From Planctomycetota bacterium (GTDB lineage Bacteria; Planctomycetota; Planctomycetia; Pirellulales; S012-138): 13,785 nucleotides of DNA. Below are positions 5,423 to 13,463 of this stretch, in pieces. The position numbers and the translations under genes were made by a program. The notes under the pieces are model-generated. The model was not told where the DNA came from. It saw only the letters and a program-made list of their open reading frames with translations, and did no database searches. The stretch lies in contig JALSGI010000598.1 of NCBI GenBank assembly GCA_026982835.1, forward strand, positions 1-13,785, read 5' to 3'. Position 1 is the stretch's first letter. The number at the start of each line of letters is the position of its first letter.

Positions 5423-8400
5423 ATGAGTTGGGCACATGATCCAAGCACCCGGCGAAGGCTTTTTGTGGGTGTCGGGCTGCTGGTGGTGTGGCTGGCCAGT
5501 TGGGTTCCTCACCAGGACACGGTGCAAGGCCAGAAACCGAAGTCCCGGCAAGGGGCGGTGGGCCAGAACCTGTTTCAGCCGGCCAGTCGCCGGCCGCGGC
5601 AGTGGATGCGGATTGCCCGGAATTTGCTGGAGGAGAAGCGGTACGCCGAGGCGATCGGCTTTTTGCAGCGCATCCTGGATCACCCGGACGACTTCTTCCA
5701 GGCCTCGCGGGGGGGGCCTACCTGGACCAGCTTCAAGCGGGAGGCCCAGGAGCTGATCGGCCGCTTACCCCCCGAGGGGCGGGAAGCCTATCGGCTTCAG
5801 TTCGAGGCCAGTGCCCGGCGGTTGTTGCGGCGGGGGCTGGAGCAAAACCGCATCGAGTTGCTGGAGGAGGCGTCGCGGCGGTATTTTCACACGCTATCGG
5901 GCTATCGGGCCACGTACTTGCTGGGCCGGTGGCACCTGAGCCGGGGGCAGACGCTGGCGGCCCTGGTGCAATTCCTGCGGCTGGAGCAGAGTCCGGCCCG
6001 GCAGCACTTCGAGCCGGACCTTTCCCTGCAACTGGCTGCCTGTTGGGCTCGCCTGGGCTACCGGGACCGGGCCACTGCGGCGTTGAAGCGGCTGGGCCAG
6101 GAGTATGAGCGGGTGAGCGTGTCGGCCGGGGGGGCTTCCGTGCCCCTGCCGCCTGCGCCGGAGGAGCTTCTGGCCCGACTCGTTCCAAAAGCCGCGGCTT
6201 ACCCCGCCGGTGTGGAGCATCCGGAGCAGTGGCTGATGGTCCGCGGCAATCCGGCCCGCAGTGCCCAGGCCTCGGCTGGCTTGCCCGTCTCCGACGTGCG
6301 CTGGCGGATCCCCCTGACCACCGACCCGGAGCTGTTGGAAAAGCTCGATTATCCCACCTACCCCTCCCAGGAGAGGCCCTTGGTCCCCGCAGTGCAGCCG
6401 CTGGTGGTCAAGGACCAGGTGCTGGTGCGTACGGCCGAAGGGCTGGTGGCCGTGGACTTCCGCACCGGCAAGCGCATCTGGCAAGTGGCCGAGGAAACGG
6501 CCCAGGCGGTCCCCGGCCAAGAAGGACCCATGGAAGGCCTGATGGTGCTGCCCAATGGACTGGTGGTGGCACCTCGGGGTTCGGTGAGCCGGGCCGATCT
6601 GCTGCGGCGGCGGCTGATGCAGGACCTGAGTTACGGCACCCTCAGCAGCGACGGGCACAACGTCTATCTGGTGCAGAACCTGCCGCTGCCTGTGCTGCCC
6701 GGCTCGGCCACCACTCGCATCTTCCTGCCCAACGGACGGGTGGCCACACCTTCCCGATACAAACACAACGTGCTGCAAGCCCGCAGCCTGGCCCAGGAAG
6801 GAAAATTGATCTGGGAAGTCGGAGGCCCGGAAGGCCAGGATGCTCTGCCGTTGGCCGGCACGTTCTTCTTGGGAGCCCCGTTGCCTTTGGACGGCACGCT
6901 GTTCGTCATCGGCGAGCAGAAGGGAGAAATCCGCCTTTACGCCCTGGAAGCGACGACCGGCCGGCCGCTGTGGTCTCAACAGCTGGTGGTAGTGGAGCAA
7001 GACTTGAGCCTGGACGTGCTGCGTCGGATGGCGGGGGTTTCGCCCACCTATGCCGACGGGGTGCTCATCTGCCCCACGGCCGCAGGAGCCGTGGTGGCTT
7101 TGGACCTGCCCACGCGTTCGCTGCGCTGGGGGTTTGTCTATCAACGCACGAGCAACCTGCGGCGAGGTCCGTTCTTCCGCCCGTTTCCCACCCCCGGGCG
7201 CATGCGGGAAGGGGACCGCTGGCTGGAAGCCACCCCGGTGGTGGCCGGGGACCTGGTGCTGCTTACCCCTCCGGAGAGCAACGAGCTGGTGGCGTTGGAT
7301 CTGCTTTCGGGTCAGCTGCGCTGGAAAGTCCCCCGCCAGGACGGCCTTTACATCGGCGGGGTGAGCCGGGAGAGCGTGCTGGTGGTGGGGGCCAAGTCCG
7401 CCCGGGTGCTTCAGTTGCGCGATGGCAAGTCCCTGCACCGGTTCTCCTATCCCGAGGGGCGCTTCCCCTCGGGGCGCGGCCTGTTGGAACAGAACCGCTA
7501 CTTGCTCCCGCTCTCCGGCGGTCTGTTGCTCGTGTTGGACCTGTCCCAGGGAACCGTTCTGCAACAGCATGCCCTCCGGCACGGCCAGGAGTTGGGTAAC
7601 CTGGTCTCGTACCGCGGGAGCCTCGTCTCGGTGGGTCCTGCCTTCGTGGATTGCTACTACCAGCGAGCCTGGCTGCAGCAATGGGTGCAGCGCCGCCTGC
7701 AGCAGGACGCCCAGGACGCCGCAGCCCTGGCCTGGAAGGGGGCCTTGCTGATCGACCAGGGAAAACTGGAACAGGCCCGCGAGCTGCTCTCCCGAGCCTA
7801 TCGCCGCCAGGCAAGTCCCCTGGCCCGCCAGCTCCTGCTGGAAAGCAGCTTGAAGCTGCTGGAGCGGGACTACCACAAGTTCGCCTCCCTGACCGAAGAC
7901 ATCCGCCGCCTGATCGTCTTTCCCGAAGAACAGGTCCGCTTCCTGCTCACGCTGGCTTCGGCGTATGAGAACGTGGGCCAGTGGGAGAAGGCCTTCGACA
8001 CCTACCATCGCCTGGCGCGGATGGGGCAAGGACTGGACGACCTGATCCCCACGGCCGACGGCACCCTGGTGCGCCAGCAGCGTTGGCTGGGCTGGCGACT
8101 GGCCGCCGTGTACCGGCAGGCTTCCCCGCAGCAGCGAACCGTGCTGGACAAGAAGATCCACGAGCAACTCCAGCAGTTCCTGGCCCAAGGCGATGTCAAA
8201 ACCTTGAGTCGTTTCCTGACGCTTTATTCCTTCCACTCCACGGCCGACCAGGCCCGCGACGCGCTGCTGAAGTGGCTGCGGGACCAGGGGGCCTCCTTGC
8301 AACGGGAGCTGCTGCTGCGGCAGTTGGCTCGCTCGCAACAGCCGCAGGTGGCCGCCGGGGCTTTGCTGGAACTGGCCCGGCTGTTCGACCAGGCCGGACG

Positions 8401-9967
8401 TCCCCTGGAATGTGCCTGGCAGTTGCGGCAGTTGCTGACGCGGTACGCGGATGTGGAGCTGGAGGGCGGCAAGACGGTGGCCCAACTCTGCCAGCAGTTC
8501 TCCCTCAATCCTACGGCAGCCCGGGTGGCCCGCGGCAAACTCCTCCAGCCGGTAAGCTGGAAAAGTTCCGTGGGTACGGCTCGGCCCATGACCGAACGCT
8601 ACTTCGCTATCTCCGTGCAGGTAGCTCCTGACACTTCACCGGGAATGGTGTTGCTGTTTGACCAGAATCGCCGCACGGTGATCGGGCTGGATGGCCTGGG
8701 ACGCACGCTGTGGAAAGTCTCCCTGGCCACGCGATCCACCACCGGTTACGTCTCCTCCAACATCATTCGTGCCCGCGCCTACGGCAATCTGATCCTCTTC
8801 TCGATGGGATACCAGGTGTATGCCATCGACGGGATCACCGGCAACGGCCGCCTGTTGTGGAAGAAAGACTTGCGTTCCCAGGCCGAGGTCCGCCCCTTTG
8901 GCATCCGCACCCAGATGATCGGCACCCCCTGGGGAGAGCGGTTCCACTACGCCACGGACAACCTGGGTCGGCCGGTGGGCTTGCTGGGGCCGGTGCTGCC
9001 CGATCAGGTCCACATCCAGGTGGGCACGGAGCTGATGGCCCTGGAGCCTCTGACGGGCAAGGTGATCTGGAAGCGGGATCACATCGCCCCGGGAAGCGTG
9101 CTGCTGGGAGACGAACAAACCCTGGTGGTCATTCCGCCGGGAGGCGGATCGTCGCTATTGCTGGAGACGGCCACGGGCAAGCTGATCAAGCGGGTCCAAC
9201 TGCCCCATCGCTTCCAGGGGATCGTGGCCGTGTGCGGCGCCCGGGTGGTGCGGTGGCAGTACCGCTCCGGCAAGATTCACTTGGAGATGTTCGACCCGCG
9301 GGAAGAAAAGACCTTGTGGCAGCGGGAAGTGCCCAACGGAACCAAGGCCGTGCAATTCGCCCCGGGGCTGCTGGCCCTGCTGTCCCCCAAGGGCGAGCTG
9401 CTGGTGCTCAAGCTGCCGGGGGGCGAGGCGTTGATCGAACAAAAAGTGGACCTGCTCTCTCCCTTGCTGGAACTGCATGCGGTGGTGCAGGGGGAGCAGA
9501 TCCTGGTGGTGGCCAATTCCCGCACCCCGGCAAACGCCGAAATCGGCTACGTGAGTCCCATCCCCGGCGGTAGCCGATGCTTGCGGCTCCACGGCCACAT
9601 CCATTGCTTCTCCCGCGACACCGGCCGGCACCTGTGGTCCACCCGCGTGCAGCATCAAGGGCTGATGCTGGACCAGCCGTGGGCCATGCCGGCCCTGGTG
9701 CTGGCCAGCCACATCTACCGGCGGCTGCAAGGGCGAGGGGCCACCTACCATGCCGTCAGCTGCATCGACCGCCGCACCGGAAAACTGATCTTCGAGCAGG
9801 AGTTCGACGGCTCGGTGAGCAGTTTCCGGGCTTTCGGGGATCCGGAAAGCGGACAGGTGACCATCACCGTCAGCCGCCGTATCACGCTTACGCCCCAACC
9901 CAAAGGGCAGGATGCCTCCGCCGACAAAAAAACCCCGGTGGTGGCGCCTCCGGCCAGGGACAAATAG
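5423..9967 (+). CDS. giant exported PQQ-like beta-propeller and TPR-like repeat protein
   Basis: The protein has 1514 residues. Its N-terminus is a signal peptide or signal anchor: RRR at about 10-12, then the hydrophobic LFVGVGLLVVWLASW. Export to the periplasm or attachment to the outer face of the membrane is therefore likely. Residues about 60-235 are helical, TPR-like repeats (for example KRYAEAIGFLQRILDHPDDF). A first propeller spans about 270-740 and shows the PQQ/quinoprotein repeat pattern of a hydrophobic strand, acidic residue, TG, then W or F: VAVDFRTGKRIW, LYALEATTGRPLW, VVALDLPTRSLRW, LVALDLLSGQLRW. A helical region (about 750-1045) follows, then a second propeller (about 1050-1490) with YAIDGITG, LMALEPLTGKVIW, FSRDTGRHLW and CIDRRTGKLIF. 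Such blades usually serve as a scaffold for assembly or binding; no enzymatic cofactor site is evident. Planctomycetes encode many proteins of this build. It may share a transcript with the secreted protein gene 120 bases downstream. Confidence 0.88.
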   Translation: MSWAHDPSTRRRLFVGVGLLVVWLASWVPHQDTVQGQKPKSRQGAVGQNLFQPASRRPRQWMRIARNLLEEKRYAEAIGFLQRILDHPDDFFQASRGGPTWTSFKREAQELIGRLPPEGREAYRLQFEASARRLLRRGLEQNRIELLEEASRRYFHTLSGYRATYLLGRWHLSRGQTLAALVQFLRLEQSPARQHFEPDLSLQLAACWARLGYRDRATAALKRLGQEYERVSVSAGGASVPLPPAPEELLARLVPKAAAYPAGVEHPEQWLMVRGNPARSAQASAGLPVSDVRWRIPLTTDPELLEKLDYPTYPSQERPLVPAVQPLVVKDQVLVRTAEGLVAVDFRTGKRIWQVAEETAQAVPGQEGPMEGLMVLPNGLVVAPRGSVSRADLLRRRLMQDLSYGTLSSDGHNVYLVQNLPLPVLPGSATTRIFLPNGRVATPSRYKHNVLQARSLAQEGKLIWEVGGPEGQDALPLAGTFFLGAPLPLDGTLFVIGEQKGEIRLYALEATTGRPLWSQQLVVVEQDLSLDVLRRMAGVSPTYADGVLICPTAAGAVVALDLPTRSLRWGFVYQRTSNLRRGPFFRPFPTPGRMREGDRWLEATPVVAGDLVLLTPPESNELVALDLLSGQLRWKVPRQDGLYIGGVSRESVLVVGAKSARVLQLRDGKSLHRFSYPEGRFPSGRGLLEQNRYLLPLSGGLLLVLDLSQGTVLQQHALRHGQELGNLVSYRGSLVSVGPAFVDCYYQRAWLQQWVQRRLQQDAQDAAALAWKGALLIDQGKLEQARELLSRAYRRQASPLARQLLLESSLKLLERDYHKFASLTEDIRRLIVFPEEQVRFLLTLASAYENVGQWEKAFDTYHRLARMGQGLDDLIPTADGTLVRQQRWLGWRLAAVYRQASPQQRTVLDKKIHEQLQQFLAQGDVKTLSRFLTLYSFHSTADQARDALLKWLRDQGASLQRELLLRQLARSQQPQVAAGALLELARLFDQAGRPLECAWQLRQLLTRYADVELEGGKTVAQLCQQFSLNPTAARVARGKLLQPVSWKSSVGTARPMTERYFAISVQVAPDTSPGMVLLFDQNRRTVIGLDGLGRTLWKVSLATRSTTGYVSSNIIRARAYGNLILFSMGYQVYAIDGITGNGRLLWKKDLRSQAEVRPFGIRTQMIGTPWGERFHYATDNLGRPVGLLGPVLPDQVHIQVGTELMALEPLTGKVIWKRDHIAPGSVLLGDEQTLVVIPPGGGSSLLLETATGKLIKRVQLPHRFQGIVAVCGARVVRWQYRSGKIHLEMFDPREEKTLWQREVPNGTKAVQFAPGLLALLSPKGELLVLKLPGGEALIEQKVDLLSPLLELHAVVQGEQILVVANSRTPANAEIGYVSPIPGGSRCLRLHGHIHCFSRDTGRHLWSTRVQHQGLMLDQPWAMPALVLASHIYRRLQGRGATYHAVSCIDRRTGKLIFEQEFDGSVSSFRAFGDPESGQVTITVSRRITLTPQPKGQDASADKKTPVVAPPARDK

Positions 9968-10087
9968 TGCCGCAGCGGGTTTCCATGCCCGACTCGGCGG
10001 CGGCTCCTTTGCTGGACGTAGTAGGGCCTTTTTTCCCCGGCAAGGCGGCATGTTGAGGCTCACTCTCAGGTGACAGGAGGAGGTGGC
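9968..10087 (+). other. intergenic spacer with a hairpin directly after the giant gene
   Basis: Starting two bases after the stop codon, GCCG (9969-9972) and CGGG (9976-9979) pair with CCCG (9988-9991) and CGGC (9995-9998), with a symmetrical three-base internal loop (CAG/ACT). No T-run follows directly; a T6 tract lies at 10029-10034. I found no convincing -35/-10 pair, so read-through from the giant gene into the next is plausible. Confidence 0.4.
10076..10083 (+). promoter_or_regulatory. ribosome binding site fixing ATG 10088
   Basis: Overlapping GGAGG motifs (10076-10080 and 10079-10083) lie seven and four bases before ATG 10088. The start is also supported because the signal peptide begins exactly there (MKACSLLAV). 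Confidence 0.8.
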
Positions 10088-11923
10088 ATGAAAGCCTGCT
10101 CCCTGCTGGCCGTAACGGTGGCGTGGGTCTTTTGGGCCGGATTGCTCCCGGTCCAGGCGCAGCGGCAAATCCGCGTCACGCAGCGGCGGGAGATCGCCGG
10201 GGGGACAGTGCGGGCCGTGGGCCCAGGACGGATCACCTTGGCCGACGCCCAGGGAAACACCGTCATCTGTCGCGTGGGGACCAACGCCCGGCAAGGGCTG
10301 GCCTTGACCGGAGCGGTGATCGCCTTCGAGTCCAAAGTCCATGTCTCCGGCCGCATCCGGGTACAAGAGTTGAAGCCCGGCATGGTCGTTTCGCTCCAGG
10401 CCGTGCTGAGCAGCTCCGGCTCGCCCCGGGGCGAGGTGGCACGCTTGCGCTGGAAACCCAAGCTTACCCCCGGCGTGAAGCGGCTGGAACAAGTCGCCGG
10501 CACGCGGTTTTACCACTACGAAATCACCGCCGTGGTGGTGCGCCTCAGCGGTCGATCGCTTACGCTGCGGGTGCCGCGCAACCCGTGGTTCCGCAAGCGG
10601 CTGCTCAAGTTCCGCCTGGGGCGATCGGCCTATGTGGAGCTGGAAGCCAATGACCTGGCCCGCGTGCGGCCCGGGGACCGAGTGGTGCGGGCCTCGCTGC
10701 TGCACTTTGACACCGGAGACTGGGTCGTGGAGTCGATCCGGATCCAGCTGGCTCCCCAGGACGAAGATTCCCCATCAGGACGCACCCGGACCGAGGATCG
10801 CTATGCCCGCTACTCCGATGCTCCGGCCAGGCCACGCGACGTCCGTTCGGCTCACTTCCTGCTTCATACCGACATCTCCCAGCGCCAGGCCCACATCCTG
10901 CTGGACAAGCTGGAAACGATGTACGGCTTGCTGGTCAAGTACTTCGGCCGCCGCCCCCGGCAGCCAATCCGCTGCTTTGTGGTCCGCCAACTGTCGCAGT
11001 GGCCCGCGGACGCCTTCCCTCCGGAAGCCAGGCTAAAGATCGCCCGCGGCGAAGGGCTGACCATCCACCGGCGGCTGGGCGACCAGGTGCAGGCGGTCGT
11101 CTATTCCTGCGACAAGCACTCCGTGGTGCAACACGAAGCCGTACACGCCTTCTGCGCGCTGGCCTTCGGCTCCACCGGACCTACCTGGTACGCCGAAGGG
11201 ATCGCCGAGCTGGGCAGCTACTGGAAACCCAACCAACGGGCCGTCGATGTCCCCCCGATAGTGATCACCTACCTGAAAACCAGCCGCCCCAAGACGCTGG
11301 CCGAGATCGTCGCCCCAGGCCAGATCACCGGCGACTCCTGGCAAGCCTACGCTTGGCGTTGGGCCCTGTGCCACCTGTTGATGAACAACCCGAACTACGC
11401 GCCGCGTTTTCGCGCCCTGGGCATCGGGCTGATGAGCGGCCGCCGGGGCGTAAGCTTCCAGAGCGTCTATGGTCCCGTGGCCCGGCAGATCGCCTTCGAG
11501 TACGACTTCTTCGTGCGGCACGTGGACAACGGGTTTCGGGCCGACTTGGCGGCTTGGGACTGGAAAACGCGTTTTCGCCCCTTGCGCAGCGGCAGCCGTC
11601 GCACCGTCACCGTCAAGGCCCAAGCCGGTTGGCAAGCCACAGGAGTGCTGGTGCAGGCAGGACAAACGTATCGCTACCAGGCTGCAGGCACCTGGCGGAT
11701 CGACGCCCTGGAACCTCTCGACGCTGACGGACGCCCCGACGGCGCAGGGCGCCTGGTGGGCGTGCTGTTTGACCAGTACCGGCTTTCCGAGCCGTTCGAG
11801 CTGGGCCGGGAAGGCACCTGGACCGCTCCGGCCAGTGGGCAACTGTTCGTCCGCTGCCGTGATAGCTGGACAGCCCTGGGCGACAATTCCGGCCAGGTGG
11901 TGCTGACCATCCGCCGCGAGTAA
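10088..11923 (+). CDS. secreted DUF1570-type metallopeptidase-like protein with C-terminal PA-IL-like lectin domain
   Basis: The product is predicted to be an exported zinc peptidase-like protein. Residues 1-24 form a signal peptide, with cleavage after VQA. Two beta-rich segments follow (about 30-105 and 130-225), the first with a GGTVRAVGPGRITLAD pattern like small OB/beta-barrel repeats. The catalytic-like domain (about 255-470) starts at HFLLHTDIS and carries HEAVH (H349, E350, H353). E370 in WYAEGIAE fits the third ligand of the gluzincin HExxH...E arrangement; DUF1570 (PF07607) proteins of planctomycetes have this layout. Residues about 507-611 resemble the PA-I galactophilic lectin domain: an AGQTYRYQAAGTW strand, GRLVGVLFD, FELGREGTWTAPASGQLFVR, and a terminal GDNSG where the calcium-binding loop would be. 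The fusion suggests targeting of the peptidase to a carbohydrate. Family assignment is from recognised motifs; activity and sugar specificity are inferred. The total length is 611 residues. Confidence 0.82.
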   Translation: MKACSLLAVTVAWVFWAGLLPVQAQRQIRVTQRREIAGGTVRAVGPGRITLADAQGNTVICRVGTNARQGLALTGAVIAFESKVHVSGRIRVQELKPGMVVSLQAVLSSSGSPRGEVARLRWKPKLTPGVKRLEQVAGTRFYHYEITAVVVRLSGRSLTLRVPRNPWFRKRLLKFRLGRSAYVELEANDLARVRPGDRVVRASLLHFDTGDWVVESIRIQLAPQDEDSPSGRTRTEDRYARYSDAPARPRDVRSAHFLLHTDISQRQAHILLDKLETMYGLLVKYFGRRPRQPIRCFVVRQLSQWPADAFPPEARLKIARGEGLTIHRRLGDQVQAVVYSCDKHSVVQHEAVHAFCALAFGSTGPTWYAEGIAELGSYWKPNQRAVDVPPIVITYLKTSRPKTLAEIVAPGQITGDSWQAYAWRWALCHLLMNNPNYAPRFRALGIGLMSGRRGVSFQSVYGPVARQIAFEYDFFVRHVDNGFRADLAAWDWKTRFRPLRSGSRRTVTVKAQAGWQATGVLVQAGQTYRYQAAGTWRIDALEPLDADGRPDGAGRLVGVLFDQYRLSEPFELGREGTWTAPASGQLFVRCRDSWTALGDNSGQVVLTIRRE

Positions 11924-11934
11924 GGGGAGGCGTT

Positions 11935-12711
11935 TTATCCCGAAGCGGCCTTGACCAGTCCGGGCAGCAACTCTTCCAGCACGTTGTCGTGCGGGTAAGG
12001 ATGCCCGCGATGCTGCCGGAACGCCTCGGCGAAGTCCACGCCGATCTCCTCCCCCCGCCGGGCCGACCAGCGGCGCTGGCTCTCCAGGTACTCGTCCACC
12101 CCGTGCTGGGCGCGAAGCCACGCCCGCTGGCTCTCGTGGCAGGCCAGCATCCGCTGCTTGGTTTCAAAGGTCTCGGAGATATCCACGTAGAAATGGGGCA
12201 CAACGGGATTGCCCCAGTGGTCGATCCCCTCCAGCGGGTCCACGTAGAACAGGTAAGGGATCTTCTCGGTCGGGGGGGCCGGGTCCCACTGCCGCGTGCT
12301 GTAGTTGGGACAACTGGCGTTGAAACACGCATCGCGCACCAGGTGGCTGGTGGCCTCGTGGTCGTCCATGTAATCGACCGGTGGGGCGGTGAACACCACA
12401 TCGGGCCGGAACCGCCGCACCGCTTCGGTCACCCGGCGTTTGGCGTCGTTGTCGATGACGATGCTCAGGTCCCGGAACTCCAGGCAAGCGTACTGGGCGC
12501 CGATCAGCTCGGCCGAGCGCCGTGCCTCCTGGCGGCGGATGGCGGCGATGGCCTCCGGCCCCAGCTCCTGCGAGCCGCAATCCCCCGGCGTCATGGTGAC
12601 GATGGTGATGGCGTGCCCCCGCTGGGCCAGCAGGGCCAGCGTACCGGCACACTGGAACTCCACGTCGTCGGGATGGGCATGGATGGCCAGAATCCGCAGC
12701 GGCTGGCTCAT
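11935..12711 (-). CDS. PIG-L/LmbE family deacetylase
   Basis: The family comprises zinc-dependent N-deacetylases acting on GlcNAc-type sugars; examples are BshB in bacillithiol synthesis, MshB in mycothiol synthesis and LmbE-like proteins. The 258-residue product has no signal peptide and is probably cytoplasmic. The signature HAHPDDVE is at residues 11-18, where H13 and D16 would bind zinc and D15 would be the catalytic base. The third zinc ligand is probably H118 in YMDDHEATSH (114-123), which matches the family's DHxxx(x)H block. Residues 170-230 are specific to a subfamily common in planctomycetes, and the substrate cannot be named. ATG 12711 is favoured over the longer frame from 12762 because GGAGGAG on this strand (12726-12720) is eight bases upstream. 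The bases just before 12711 also fit a leader. The gene faces the lectin/peptidase gene tail to tail with 11 bases between stops. Confidence 0.9.
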   Translation of the reverse strand: MSQPLRILAIHAHPDDVEFQCAGTLALLAQRGHAITIVTMTPGDCGSQELGPEAIAAIRRQEARRSAELIGAQYACLEFRDLSIVIDNDAKRRVTEAVRRFRPDVVFTAPPVDYMDDHEATSHLVRDACFNASCPNYSTRQWDPAPPTEKIPYLFYVDPLEGIDHWGNPVVPHFYVDISETFETKQRMLACHESQRAWLRAQHGVDEYLESQRRWSARRGEEIGVDFAEAFRQHRGHPYPHDNVLEELLPGLVKAASG

Positions 12712-12752
12712 AATCTGCGCTCCTCCAGGCGGACCGGAACCTGTCGGCTCCG

Positions 12753-12781
12753 AGTACAGCAAAGCCGCCGCAGCCGGTCAA
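12753..12781 (-). promoter_or_regulatory. probable promoter of the PIG-L deacetylase gene
   Basis: On the minus strand TTGACC (12781-12776) matches the -35 consensus at five of six positions. TGTACT (12758-12753) matches the -10 at four of six. The spacer is 17 bases. Transcription would begin near 12746, about 35 bases before the start codon. It lies back to back with the promoter of the gene at 12895. Confidence 0.55.
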
Positions 12782-12809
12782 GTCTCCGCACCCCAAGGGG
12801 CGAGGGCAT

Positions 12810-12838
12810 TTGCGCCGCCAACACCGCAGCGGTACAAT
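12810..12838 (+). promoter_or_regulatory. probable promoter of the conserved hypothetical gene at 12895
   Basis: TTGCGC (12810-12815) and TACAAT (12833-12838) are separated by 17 bases. Predicted transcription starts near 12845 and leaves a leader of about 50 bases. The -10 context ACAATGAG is shared with the promoter at 5290-5318, and ACAATG with the leftward promoter at 4990-5019. Confidence 0.6.
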
Positions 12839-12894
12839 GAGCAGACCCGCTTGCCCGTTCGGCTCATTGTTTTCCCGCACAGGAAGGAGCCCGC

Positions 12895-13455
12895 ATGAAC
12901 GCCGCTTACACCCCGCTGGTGCAAGAGATTCTGGCCGTGCCGCACCGGGAGTCGCTGGGGGCGGGCACGCCCACCCACCAGGCCCGAGGACTGCTGGAAC
13001 GACTCGATCCGCAAACCCTGGCCCAGCCGCACCCGGTGGGCGATGCCTCGATGGCCTTGGCCTGCTGCTCGGCCCTGTGGCTTTACCACAACTACCTGGA
13101 CCACTCGCACCGGCTCAGCCAGCAGATCGAGACGATCCACGGCAGCTTCTGGCACGGGATCATGCACCGCCGCGAGGGGGATTTCGGCAACGCCAAGTAC
13201 TGGTTCCGCCGGGTGGGGGAGCATCCGATCTTTCCCGCCCTGGCCCAGGCCGCCCGCGAAGAAGCCCAACGCCACTGTACCGACGACCAGAGCGAATACC
13301 TGCTGCGGATTACCCACTGGGACCCCTTTGCCTGGATCGACCTGTGCCAGGCGGTGCTGGAAGGGGAGAGCACCAGCGAGAAACTCTGCCTGGCCATCCA
13401 GCGCCAGGAATGGCAACTGCTGTTCGACTACTGCTACAAGCAGGCGGTGGCATAA
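12895..13455 (+). CDS. conserved hypothetical protein of planctomycete type
   Basis: I recognise the overall pattern as a conserved uncharacterised family but know no function. The 186-residue product has no signal peptide or clear membrane helix. Its centre is rich in histidine and acidic residues: LYHNYLDHSHRLSQ (63-76), then GSFWHGIMHRREGDFGNAKY (83-102) and WFRRVGEHPIF (103-113). H87 and H91 (HxxxH) with E94, and H65, D69 and H72, could form a metal or active site; this is inference from residue density. The C-terminus (WDPFAWIDLC and EKLCLAIQRQEWQLLFDYCY) is helical. ATG 12895 follows AAGGAG (12884-12889) by five bases, and a promoter with a 17-base spacer lies just upstream, so it is probably transcribed alone. 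It is divergent from the PIG-L deacetylase gene, which hints at but does not prove a functional link. Confidence 0.85.
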   Translation: MNAAYTPLVQEILAVPHRESLGAGTPTHQARGLLERLDPQTLAQPHPVGDASMALACCSALWLYHNYLDHSHRLSQQIETIHGSFWHGIMHRREGDFGNAKYWFRRVGEHPIFPALAQAAREEAQRHCTDDQSEYLLRITHWDPFAWIDLCQAVLEGESTSEKLCLAIQRQEWQLLFDYCYKQAVA

Positions 13456-13463
13456 CGGCCAAC

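Noticed and set aside
5894..8485. 863-codon open frame on the minus strand, antisense to the giant gene
   Set aside because: Its translation is low-complexity (Q, G, H, P rich) with no domain. It mirrors the GC-rich codon pattern of the real gene, which has clear PQQ repeats.
12710..12900. Bacillithiol-specific name (bshB) for the PIG-L gene
   Set aside because: No other bacillithiol genes are visible, and the zinc motif is common to the whole family, so a specific symbol is unsupported.
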